The position numbers and the translations under genes are program-made. The notes below the pieces were generated by a model. It was not told the origin of the DNA, did not search any database, and saw only the letters and a program-made list of their open reading frames with translations. Positions 20,158 through 30,720 of a DNA stretch of 64,000 bases are shown piece by piece. Each line of letters opens with the position of its first letter. Within the stretch, counting starts at the first letter, position 1. This DNA is from Rhynchonema sp. JSB1_4. Taxonomy: Eukaryota; Nematoda; Chromadorea; Monhysterida; Xyalidae. The stretch covers positions 60,915 through 124,914 of the forward strand of contig JASAMV010003044.1 of assembly GCA_030248065.1 (NCBI GenBank), given 5' to 3'.

Positions 20158-22677
20158 ATGTTGTCCATACCCCCTTCCCGAGCACAAAGCGATGTGTTCG
20201 GTGTGTCAGCCTCCCAATATGGGGGTCCACCTGTCCAGCCGGCCAGAAGGCCCATCAATTACTTCATATTGCCCGTGTTTGTACTGCAGGCGGTTGGCAT
20301 GGCCTGTCTCATTGCACTCTTCTATTATCTTCGGTTGGTCACCATTACCATCTATTACAGATTTTTTCATTTTATACAAGGTTGCCATACAAGAATCATG
20401 ACAGGATAACCAAGAAAACTACCCACCTTCCTAGTGTTCATTGCCGGTGCAAAACGGTTCTCACAAAAATAGCTACCCACCAGTTTAGATGACACTGTGC
20501 CATCCATCACACAAGATGCAGCGCTGTCATTTTGCGGGTTTGACATTATAGTGCAACATTCGGTGATTCTGCTTTCACACACAGCAGAGCAGCATAAATC
20601 AATAAAACATGGACATTTCAATTTCCAAATCCCGCATGACCCAACTGTCAAATCTATTCGTTCCAGCTTCACCACTCTGTTCCAATATCGTAAACGCGAG
20701 TTTTGGTGTCGTGATGACCGTCTGATGTTTCGCAACCTTGACAGTGACCAATACGTCTACGTGTCACCAGCAGTGCTTTATGTCATTTGCTTTCTCGTGC
20801 CTGCGTTCGTTGTGAGTTTGCGGATTGACCGAACTGCGTGCCAAACTAGTTTTTTAAATTTGGCTTTTGTTGCTTGTTTGATCAAACAATCTCCAAATTG
20901 GAGAGTAAACGAATCATGCCTTTTCTGCACAGATTATCATCGGCGAAATTATGTTCTGGTTGTTCTCGACCAAACCACGCAAGACCGTCTATGCCAACTG
21001 TCGTGAATGCAAAGTGCATCTGTTCACACGACGAGTGTTACGATTCCTCGGTGAGTGGGGCCGAAGCAGTTACCTTCCCATGGAACGAAGCCTGATCGTG
21101 GTGCGCTTTTGAGGTCAATCGGACTGAGGTGTTGGACACCTGGCTTGACCTGTGAAAGCAGGCGGGTCCGAACAACTCGCTGCACACTATGTAAGCGCCT
21201 TATTGAAACATCAGAATGGGTTGCAAGGAAGCTGATTTAGCTATTAGGACTTGTCACTCCTCATCTTACATCCAGCCGCACCTGGTCATGCAAATCGCAC
21301 AACAAATGTTTCATTGTACATGCCAGTCGTGTTCTACTTCGGTGCCCTGATCGTGTGCATCTTCACCGATTTCATCAAATTGCTCACCGGCTATCAACGT
21401 CCGTACTTCCTGTCGTTGTGTCGACCAAACTACACCCTCTGCCATCCACAGTTCGAGTTTTCCGCTCAGTTTCAGCTGACTGGAGTGCAACGGGAGGATG
21501 AACAGGTAGACAGTGTAGTGAAACATTTGGTTTGGTCTCAAACTTGGTGATCGGTACACTCTTGCCCGCCGAAAACGTGATACGGTTTGCAAACAGAATC
21601 GGACCTGACCGATCACCAAGTTTGATTTCGGCCGTCACAGAAGATGAATTGTTTTTCGGTGCGAGTGCGAGCCCTTTGTCTCTTGTTTTCAGTTGACCGA
21701 TCCGCTTTTCGCGTGTCGCACCTATAAAACTGTGGACCCGGACGAATTCAGATACGCTTGGTGAGTCTGTTCGAGTTATTTGAGCCTGTGAGTACTCAGA
21801 TATTGAGAAATAACGCGAAATTCTTGCACGCAGGACGACGTTCCCGTCGCTGTACGCCACTCTGTCGTCGTTTTCTATGATTTTTGCTGCGGTAAGATTC
21901 TTACAGAAATTTTATTTTCTGGTTTTTTCTGAATAGTTTTAAGAACCGACATACTGTTTATGGTACTTGGTTTACCCCTCTGAAATTGAAACCATCCAGA
22001 AAGTCCATAAGGTCCACCACAATCAACACACACTGACTTTCAGTGCTACATTCACTACATGGTGTCGCTGCGTGGTGCCCCGCTGCTGCGTCCCTTCCTC
22101 ATCTTCCTTCTGTTGGCCTTTGCCATTCTGGCCAGTTTCTCGCGCATCAACGGATACAAGAATCATTGGGTCGATATCTGGGTCGGATGGCTGATCGGTG
22201 CTATCACTGCCTTCTATTTGGTAGGAAGCGCTGATGTTTCATGCTTCACTGATTAAATGCAGCCAAGACGTCACCCCCTGATTTGCAGTGTTTCAACGTG
22301 TTGTGCTTCCAAGAGGTCTACCACATCCCGATCGAGCCCCCGCCACCCCGTATCTCACCGTTCTTCTCGTGGTTCAAGCTGCCGCGCGTTCGTGCGCCAA
22401 CTCCACCCGAAAGGTCGGCGACTTTTCATTGATTTTCACATTTACATCGGATGGAAATGGAAACTTATATTTAGAAATTTTTCTGATGAAAATCTTCCCG
22501 ATACAACCCCACCTCCTCTTCAGTGTGTACAGCGCCGATGAGCCCCCGCCCGAGCCACCGAAACGACAACGCGATCGGAATCGAACCTACGAAGTAACCA
22601 CCACGACTGAGTCCTTCCATCGTACAATACAACCACCGACACAACAGATATTGACACCGAATGGAATCAATTATTGA
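20158..22677 (+). CDS. PAP2-superfamily phospholipid phosphatase-related protein, probably inactive
   Basis: Nine exons: 20158-20333, 20667-20811, 20933-21050, 21327-21505, 21693-21760, 21834-21891, 22044-22220, 22289-22413 and 22524-22677. They give 1200 nt, 399 residues, all in phase. The order matches membrane lipid phosphate phosphatases and their neuronal relatives: TM1 (NYFILPVFVLQAVGMACLIA), then VSPAVLYVICFLVPAF and IIIGEIMFWLFS. Motif C1 is K164-x6-R171-P172 (KLLTGYQRPYF). The C2 position reads TFPSLYATLSS, with Tyr where the catalytic His belongs. The C3 position reads SRINGYKNHWVD, with Asn288 in place of the nucleophile His. The C-terminal tail is Pro-rich and cytosolic. Loss of both histidines argues for a non-enzymatic role, as in the PLPPR group. 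The intact C1 is less typical of that group. Confidence 0.85.
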
Positions 22678-24030
22678 GATCGATCGAATGATGAATTGAT
22701 GAATGATTAACCGATTGGTTGATTGATTTTTTTATCGATTTTCTGGTGCTCATCTTTGTTCATATCAAGGGTAGAGGTGTCCTACTTAGTCAGAGACTAT
22801 CATTTTCTAGCCTGTGACAGAATGTGTTTGTTATTCGTGACTTTGATCCTGTTGTTTATTTTCATGCTCTTCCCTTTTTCCTTGTCACCATTTCGTCAAC
22901 TGCCTCCAATGCGATTATTTTGGTTCCTATCACAGCGTATCGATCTGTTACCACTGCCCCTTGAATTTGTTTTAGAGCTTGAAACCTCTAGAGCACATTT
23001 CATTTTTGTCAATTCTTGTTTCTCCGCATAATATTTTTGCAGCAATGCAATCCGAAATATTGTTTCCCACAAAGTGTGCGTGTTGCTCTGTATTTTATCG
23101 CTTTGGCTCATGCTTATCCTAGCCCCACTGTTGTACATGTATTCAGTATTTTGCATGCGCGTGTGTGTTTTGCTACCCAAGTTTTTAACGAAATTACTTA
23201 TACATTATTACTGTACGCTTTTCATGGCTTATCGGATAATGTATTTACAATTTTGCTCGTTGTATAAAAGATAACGGTGTCAGCCCCTGCCATGCTCTCA
23301 TGCTCATTTTCAAGGTGGGTTTCCGATCCCAGCTTCCCACCCATGAACAAAAACAAAAAAAAATCATAACAGTGAAAGATCCACGTACACTGTACGTGTG
23401 CGGTGCACAACCCACAGTCCATCGTGGTTGCCTAGCAATAAATTGAAAAAGTTTGTGGGCTCGAGTGTTTCAACGCGTGTGTGACAAGCGTTATTATCGC
23501 GTTTTTGCGAGCCTAAGAAATGCTCACCTTTTATCCCCGGGATTAACCGCATTTTGAATATAAAGAAACCGCATCTGTGTGGGCCAAACCCTGACGTGGA
23601 AAATAGCGGCACGTGACTGTTAGCAATACCAAACATTATTAATTAGCAAAACATGTTGACGACTCCACCCAAGGATGATCTTCTGATGTGTTGCTGTTTT
23701 GTCTGCTATGTCTGCTCCAAAGTCTTGCTGAACTATGATCAGTGTTGACAGCTGACACTGTACCTTGCTTGTACAGTATTGCTTGCTCCCTGGATAATTA
23801 CCTGGCCAATTGCGTTCGCCTTTGCCTTTGCTTCTTACGTTGTAACCATTGTTACCATCCCTGTCAGGTGAACTCTGATGATGCATAACTCTCACTCCGC
23901 ATCGGAAGGAAGTCCATTACAACACAGCGTCGTTTTTTGCTCGTCTTGTCCATCGAGAATGTTTCATATTCTGCTTTCGATAAGCCCGTATTCTAGAAAG
24001 CCCCTGAAGCAAATAAACCATACTCCTACC
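22678..24030 (+). other. 3' region of the PAP2-family gene and spacer
   Basis: Starts with the 3' untranslated region (repeats of GATTGATT-like text near 22,700). No later exon or gene is recognised up to the transposon nest. Confidence 0.4.
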
Positions 24031-24317
24031 TACCGTAAAAACCTAAATAGAAGGGGGCTCTATTAATTCACTGACCCCATTTTGGGCGGGCTCTATTACG
24101 GGGGGCTCTATTCCGGGGGCCTCTATTAATTCACTGACCCGAACCTGAAAAATTGTTCCCAGAAGTACCCCCAAACCCCTAAAATGGGTTTGAAAGGATG
24201 TTTTTTCGCTTGTAATCGTATTTATTCGTGTCTATTCGTCAATAGGAGGCGTATTATGTGCCCTGAACGAACAACAAACGTGCATAAGTGTACCTGTGCA
24301 CCACTATCAAGCCTTAA

Positions 24318-25974
24318 AGGGCTCGGGACATAACCGAAGGAAGGGTAGCAAGACATATTACTATATACCGTTGGAAAGCATCCTGACAGCCTATGTCACG
24401 AACAAATTTTAAGCTCCTTGGAGATTCGCTATCTCTTGGTAGAGGGACTTTTCGTTCCAGAGAAAACTGAAATTTTGCACAAATTGGAATGACCGGTGCA
24501 GAACCCCCAAATGTGTTGAAGGTCAAGTAACACGTGGACAGGTTTACAACAGGTTCGGAATAACTTATCATCACAACTCCAGTCGCTCAAAGGATTGCTT
24601 CACACGGTGAGGGTGCGAAACGTTCCAAAAATCGGCTTAATTTTTCGAGAACACAAGTTTGTCCCTAAATTTTGAGGTCACGCTTTGCGCTGTAAAAATA
24701 AGAATGCAATGGGGAAATAGAGCATGGTCGAAAGTACCAGAAAATAAGGTTTTTAAATTTTTTAGCTCATGGCTAAACTCCGTGACAGGCCTAAAAATCC
24801 ATTAAATTGCCGCTAAACTAGGTGGCTACATTCATCGCCAAAATTGTGAGGCATAAAGGCCACAGATTGTAGCGCATGCGAAACGAAAAATTGAGAGAAA
24901 TGTCTGGTGTAACAACCTATCAAGGTCCGACGACACCAAGGTCTACAGATCTCTCGGGGCAGCCATACCAACCTGAATATGATATTCAGCTACAAATGCT
25001 TACTGTTAATAGCTATTGCAAATGTGATAGCACCAAACAATGTATCTCTAGAGTAGCTTTCGAACGATATATAACAAGCCCTAATAAATTCTTACGCTTA
25101 TGGGCAGAGGTTAAAAAATTGCTTTTTTGACGATTCTGGAATGAACCGTCACGTCACCGTGTGCGATTTCGGAATTTTGACCGTTTCTTGTCCATAGTAA
25201 GAGATATTATGGGCATGTTATATATCGTTCGATAGCTACGTTGAAGCTACATCGTTTGGTGCTATCAAATGTGCAATAATCTTTAACAGTAACTACTTAT
25301 AGCCAAATATCTTATTCAGGTTGGCATGGCTGCAGCAGCCGGTCCGTGGAGTTTGAGGTCTTGAAACTTATCTAGATTGTTGGACTGTGCGTTTATCTGA
25401 CTTTCTCGTTTCCAATGCTATGCAATACGTGGTCTATTTACATCACATTTCCGTCAATGAATGCAACCATGCAGTTTAGGGGCAATTTTCGGTTATTTTT
25501 AGGCCTGTCACAGAGCTAGCCATAAGTTTCAAAATTTAAAAACCTTATTTTCTGATACTTTCGACAATGCTCTATTCTTCTGTTGCATTTTGATTACTGC
25601 AACACAAAAAGCGACCTCAAAATTTAGAGACAAACTTGTCTTCTCGAAAAATGTGGATGATTTTTGTAACGTTTCACACCCTAACCGAGTGAAGTAATGC
25701 TTTGAGCGACTGAAGTTGTCACAACAAGTTATCCAGGAGCTGTTATAATCCTATCCACGTGTTACTTGACCTTCAACTCATTTGGGGTTTCTGCACCGGT
25801 CGTTTCAAGTTGTGAAAAAATGCACTTTTTTCCGGAACGGAAAGTCGCTCTACCAAGCGATAGCGAATCTCTCAGGAGCTTAACATTTGTGCATGACATA
25901 TGCTGTAACAGTGCTTTCAAACAATGTATGACACTATGCTCTGCTGTCCTTCCTACGGTTATGTCCCGAGCCCT
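24318..25974. mobile_element. TTAA-flanked foldback element, 1657 bp
   Basis: It starts AGGGCTCGGGACATAACCG and ends with the inverse. It is flanked by TTAA at 24,314-24,317 and 25,975-25,978. The uninterrupted host site, with one TTAA, is at about 3093-3101 in reverse orientation. Long imperfect inverted arms (several hundred bases each) fold over most of the element, so related 70-86 codon frames appear on opposite strands at its two ends. No transposase is encoded. A TTAA target is typical of piggyBac-type transposition, which is the inferred mobiliser. Confidence 0.88.
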
Positions 25975-26005
25975 TTAATACACTACTGTATAGGGGATGT
26001 TACTA

Positions 26006-27717
26006 AGGCCGCATTCACAATGCAGCGGATTAGCGGGTTGCGGATTAGCGGGCTCGCTTTTCGCGCACGCTTTTGCATTCACAATGGAAATTGAAAAAGC
26101 GGATTAGCGGGTCAGCTAATTGGAGACCCGCTAATCCGCTAATCCGCAAAAAGTGTTTGCGCTCACAATGCACGTTGTCCGAGTTTAGGTGAAAAAGTTA
26201 ATTTACTTCAAAATTTTGTTGTTTGTGTCTTTCTTTGTTCAACAAATGGCAAATCACACGCATCAAATCAATCAAATGTTGTTATTCTAAACGTTTCTTT
26301 GGATTGCAGCATTTGCAATCAATAAACAAGAATATAGGAACACCGATCACGAAAATAGCACGAATAACACATAGGCGTATATTAGAGTGGTCAACTCAAG
26401 TGGTCGAATCACTTTGTCAACTTACATTGTAGATTCGTCAACTCACCCCAAATGCCACGTATTATTTCTCGCATTTATTTGGGACTGCTGTGAGTTGACA
26501 AAGTGATTTGACCACTTGAGTTGACCATTGTAATATTAGCCAAACTTCGACCACATGCGCCTCAGGCCGGACGCAGTGCTTTTATGCACGAACAAACCGA
26601 TATTGGTCGCACAATGACTAATGGAGAATTTATCCAAAATTCAAAGGATGGACCCTGATTCAGGCTCAGCCACACTCAACTCAACTACTGTTTAACCTCT
26701 AAGCTTTGTACTTGTATGTCAAAACATTTTCATCTGAAAATATATACCAGCAGAACAACCACCAGCTGACAGCAACGTGATTGTTTTACGAAGGGATAAG
26801 ATCGTGAGAACAGCTAAGCGGCATCCTGAAACAGGGAATACAACTTTGACTTTTGGATAAATTCTCCATTAGTCATTGTGCGACCAATAACATAAGCACT
26901 GCACTGTCTAGTTTAGCGCAACACAGACTTGCACATTACACACTGCTAGGTTTATCACTCACTTTATAGCATGTTCGATGCAGAGCTGCCAAGCGCAGCG
27001 GTAGCACACCGGCCTGCTGAATAATAGGGCTCGTGTACGACACCGCCCATGGACATTATTTGACATTAGTTTTTCAGTTTTTTTTGTTTTCATGTGAAAC
27101 CGTGTAAAAATAGTTGGCCGCTGTGGCAAAAATGTGAACGAGTTGAATTGCATTCTCGCATTGATTGTTCAATGCAAGTTATTTCTTCAGTGGCTGGCTT
27201 GGCTGGCTTTACTTTCGCCACGATGTAAAGCCCGTCGGAAAAAAACAGCAAGCACATTTTGCAATACAGCATTTTGCAACCGTGTCGTGTAGAGTCGAAA
27301 CAGAACGCGATAATGATACCATACATTATAAAAAATCTCTTTTCCAAACATCAAACTGCAACAAAAACGTTTCCAATGAACGCAGGTGGTTAAGCTGCTC
27401 ATGTATACACTTTTTTCATGCTCTGAAAATGTTTTGAAGGCAAATAATAAACTTCTGGACGTGCGCCACAGGTGCTGATCCGCAAAAAATAGAACCAGTT
27501 CTAATCGTGAAAAGCGGATTAGCGGACCCGCTAATCCGCTAACAGGCTAATCCGCTTTGCATTGTGAATGCACACGCGTGCAGCGGATTAGCGGATTAGC
27601 GGGTGTGAAAAGTTGCTCGCCCGCTAATCCGCTAATCCGCTTTTTGCATTGTGAATGCAAAAGCGTGCGCATCTCGCCCGCTAATCCGCTAATCCGCTTG
27701 CATTGTGAATGCGGCCT
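26006..27717. mobile_element. TA-flanked element with GCGGATT repeats in its ends, 1712 bp
   Basis: Ends AGGCCGCATTCACAATGC and its inverse are followed inward by several copies of GCGGATTAGCGG, direct at the left and inverted at the right. Flanks TA at 26,004-26,005 and 27,718-27,719 fit a TA duplication, allowing one base lost relative to the empty site at about 3070. The interior contains hairpin MITE copy 4 and a weak tRNA-like stretch near 27,000, but no transposase frame. Confidence 0.82.
26374..26540. mobile_element. GTGGTCAA-type hairpin MITE, copy 4
   Basis: The arms GTGGTCAACTCAAGTGGTC and AATCACTTTGTCAACT pair with AGTTGACAAAGTGATTTGAC and CACTTGAGTTGACCA. The ends resemble GGC(T)TA. 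It is nested in the TA-flanked element 26,006-27,717. Confidence 0.7.
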
Positions 27718-27930
27718 TAGGGGGGCCCCAGGGGGGGGGCCATCCCTTCCCCCCTCCCCGGGGGGGGGTGGGGGTGCCTGGGGGGGGGGGGGGGTGGGTT
27801 TTTTTATGAGTTAAAAAAATAAAAAAAAAATTAATTTTTTATTTTAAAAAAAAAAGAACAAAATTATTTTTAGTTTTTATTATTACTTTTTATCTTTCTT
27901 TTCTTCCTTTTGCTGGGTTGGGTTGGCTCG
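27718..27930. repeat. G/C tract followed by A/T low-complexity sequence
   Basis: Long runs of G and C (27,720-27,797) are followed by A and T runs (27,805-27,900). The right end of the host MITE should be here but is unreadable. It may be a consensus error or a genuine collapse of homopolymers. Confidence 0.6.
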
Positions 27931-30268
27931 TTTTTATCCATATTATTGCTCATGCTTCTCAAAAAACTGGTGTGTGAGAGACTCAGATTGGCACTTCACA
28001 TCCCTATAATCGTTAAACAATTATGGACCACATCATATCCAATGGGTATACGTACTCGACGAGCCTGTTTGCATTGGCCCCGCATTTACTATTTTTAGCG
28101 GCAAGAAATAAGTACGTTGTGGGTCTTTGTCGTCCTTCACCTTTATCAACAAACTCGCAACCAGCAGGTTGACCTTCGTACTTACAGTGACTGAGCTACC
28201 ATCTAGTCAATCCGAATCATGCCCGATGCGTTCAAATCGCAACTGCTGGATGGAAACATGCCGGCGGATACCAAACAAAGTCGGTGGGATGGTATGCAAA
28301 TGCGATTTAGGAATTTCATACCTGTCGAACCCAATCAAGGGGGTCCTGAATAAAAAATGTGATTTTTAAAAAAAATTAAATGCTTTAAAAGTTGAAAAAA
28401 GTTCGACAATAAAAAAATTTGTTCCAACTCTGCCCACAGCAGAACCTGATCGGTGTCAACAGTGTTTGTTGTTGTGAGCCAAGCCCGAAACACACGCCCA
28501 CTCGCATGTGCTGATGCAATATCATCGTGCGTCCACACGTGACGTGATCATAGGAGCATGCCTTAAGCTAACGTGATTCACATACCCACAGCCTCATGCT
28601 TGTATAAGCTGTATGGTTCTATGAATTTGTATGAGGTGTCACATATATTTTTATGCATCCGGTACCCAAATAGTATAGGTGAGCAAGTGACTGACGTGGC
28701 TCACTTGCCCCGCAGAAAATTATGCGAGCAGCAGCGAGAACTGACTCGAGACCCGACGGTCTTGCTTTGGTGTTCACCCCGCAAACAAGCTTGTGCACAT
28801 TTGTCCCGTGTCTTCTGTTGTTTTTATTGGAATTTGTTTTGTTTTTACACGTGGGTAGAAGCGGCACTGCAGAAACGTTTGTTTTCAATATTAATTTTGT
28901 GTAATTATCATATTTATTGCACAGGCTGAAAGTGCAGTGCCTTCTTGATAAGTTTTTCTTGAGAAAATTAATTTAACATCAAAATAATAGTAAATATTTT
29001 TGGTGAAAAACATTAGAATATTTCCGCTCCGAGAAAGTCAAAGACGCAGTGCGCCGTGAGAAATGCGAAAGTTTTTGGTGCGTAAGATGGAAGATTAATC
29101 ACCTGTCGGCTGAACAGCAGAAATATTCTCAGTTTCGCTCCAGAACAAACTGCGAGAAACGACAATTTTTTGGTGTTACATACCCCTTTCCTATCATTTG
29201 CGCCAGACGTAGTGGCGGCTGGAGTTTCAGCAACGCAGACAAGGTTGCATACCTTGGCTTCATCCGTTGTCATTTACTATGCAAAGGCGCATGAATTAAT
29301 CGATTTTCAAGTATTGTTGCCGGTTGGCACGTGACACGTGACGACCTGGGCTGTTGTAGTGCCTGCCCTTTACCATGCTCGAACCCCATTGAACAAGCTA
29401 ATCTTCAAAAGCATCAGTTATGCATGACACATTGCGCAGAAGGCTCAATTGAGCTTAGGTTGGCTGACTCAGCATTTTCCGTCCGACTGCACACGTGCGA
29501 ATTTCTCGTCCTTTTTTTCGTTTTAGAAATCTGACACGTGGTGTGCCGCACCCGTTTTGTATTTACAGCACGTACGTATACATGTCCGTTTGTTAGTGTT
29601 TGCGAATTCGAAAGGGCACGAGCACATTTTAACCATCGGATGCGCTGCCGCTGTTAACCCATAAAAGGGACGCTGTATGACTGGACTGTTGGGTTTCCTG
29701 TTACGTCCAGGGGCTGGTGAGTTTCATTCAAACAAGCACGCTTGTCTGGTTGCCCGTTCGTTTGCAAAAACGCGAGTGCAAAATGCTTTCTGCTTCGGCG
29801 GACCCACATTGGACAAAGGACGATATTGCGTCAGCTATTGTATATACATACATTAGCTTGTGGCCTCCAAGAAACGTTCCCGGAATTCTCTTGCGTCTGC
29901 CGGCCGTTCTGTGAACTGCTGAAGTGCGCATGTTCTCAGATTTATGTGTTCCCCCTTTTCATTTATTCAAAGTCTCTGGGAGTTTAACGCGTTTCCTTTC
30001 CCAGCATGTTATACAAAGTATTCAATACAACAGACGTCATAGTTGCATTAGTCTCGAAGTTGTATCAGGACCGAACTCAGGAGATACTGTATAACTAGTA
30101 CGTGTTTGTTCGCATGAGAGTGGCTCGCCGCTGCTGCTGAACGCTCTCGCTTTCTCTTGTTCTATGTCATGGCAAAACTTGGGCTCACGTGAGACTTTCA
30201 CATTGCAGCTCACTGTTTAGTACAGTTTTCCAATCGGACCCTCACCATGTTTGCATTATCGCCTCAGC
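27931..30268. other. Spacer without a supported gene
   Basis: A 2.3-kb interval with many short frames and no splice chain. A short repeated theme (GACGATATTGCGTCAGC at about 29,820 and a reverse relative at about 28,520) occurs twice. No RNA gene is recognised. Confidence 0.4.
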
Positions 30269-30347
30269 GTCACTGTGTTTGTGTGAGACAAGCCTCCATC
30301 AGCTGAGCCTCAGCTGATGGAGGCTTGTCTCACACAAACACAGTGAC
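30269..30347. repeat. Perfect 79-bp palindrome
   Basis: Bases 30,269-30,307 and 30,309-30,347 are exact reverse complements (39 bp each) around one central C. The arm begins GTCACTGTGTTTGTG and ends CATCAGCTGAG. No terminal repeats or target duplication are seen, so it does not look like the MITEs elsewhere. Confidence 0.95.
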
Positions 30348-30720
30348 TGTCTTGTGCAGACTTTCGAGTTTTCTCATCAATTTCACTGTACCTATGGGTC
30401 CAACCACCAAAGCGGTTTTCAGAAAAGCCTGCCAATTCATTTTTAAACCTCCTGCTGCGCATTCTACCGATTTATCTTTTCTTCCTGCTCTTGGCCTCTT
30501 GGTCGGGCACGTGTGAATTTGGAAGTCTGACGACTTCAGTAAACAGGTTTTTCTGGCATTTTTCTTCGCAGCTTAACGATAAAGAAAGTGGTCTTGCGCT
30601 GGTGCTATCTTGTTTGAGATTGCTGCCCTTAGTCATACTGTACGTCATTGTCTCGTCAAATTCTCAACATAAACTATTCAGGTTGATTTTTACAAACAAA
30701 AAACAACCAAATCGTTCAAA

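Larger units (their letters stand above)
24033..27720. mobile_element. TA-target MITE interrupted by two larger elements
   Basis: The left end CCGTAAAAACCTAAATAG follows TA at 24,031. The body keeps the family landmarks up to CACTATCAAGCC. The TTAA-flanked element 24,318-25,974 and the TA-flanked element 26,006-27,717 are inserted in it. The three host pieces (24,033-24,317, about 25,975-26,005 and from 27,718) line up with the uninterrupted reverse copy at 3060-3110. The host's own right end is not found in the G-rich tract after 27,720. Confidence 0.8.

Noticed and set aside
24314..25978. Two related 70-86 codon ORFs on opposite strands (ERKV, LPSDSES and VMSRAL motifs)
   Set aside because: They are the two arms of one inverted-repeat element translated from each side, so their similarity does not show coding selection.
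26990..27060. tRNA-like text (AGCGCAGCGGTAGCAC...) within the TA-flanked element
   Set aside because: It has an A-box-like start but no B box and no clover-leaf pairing.
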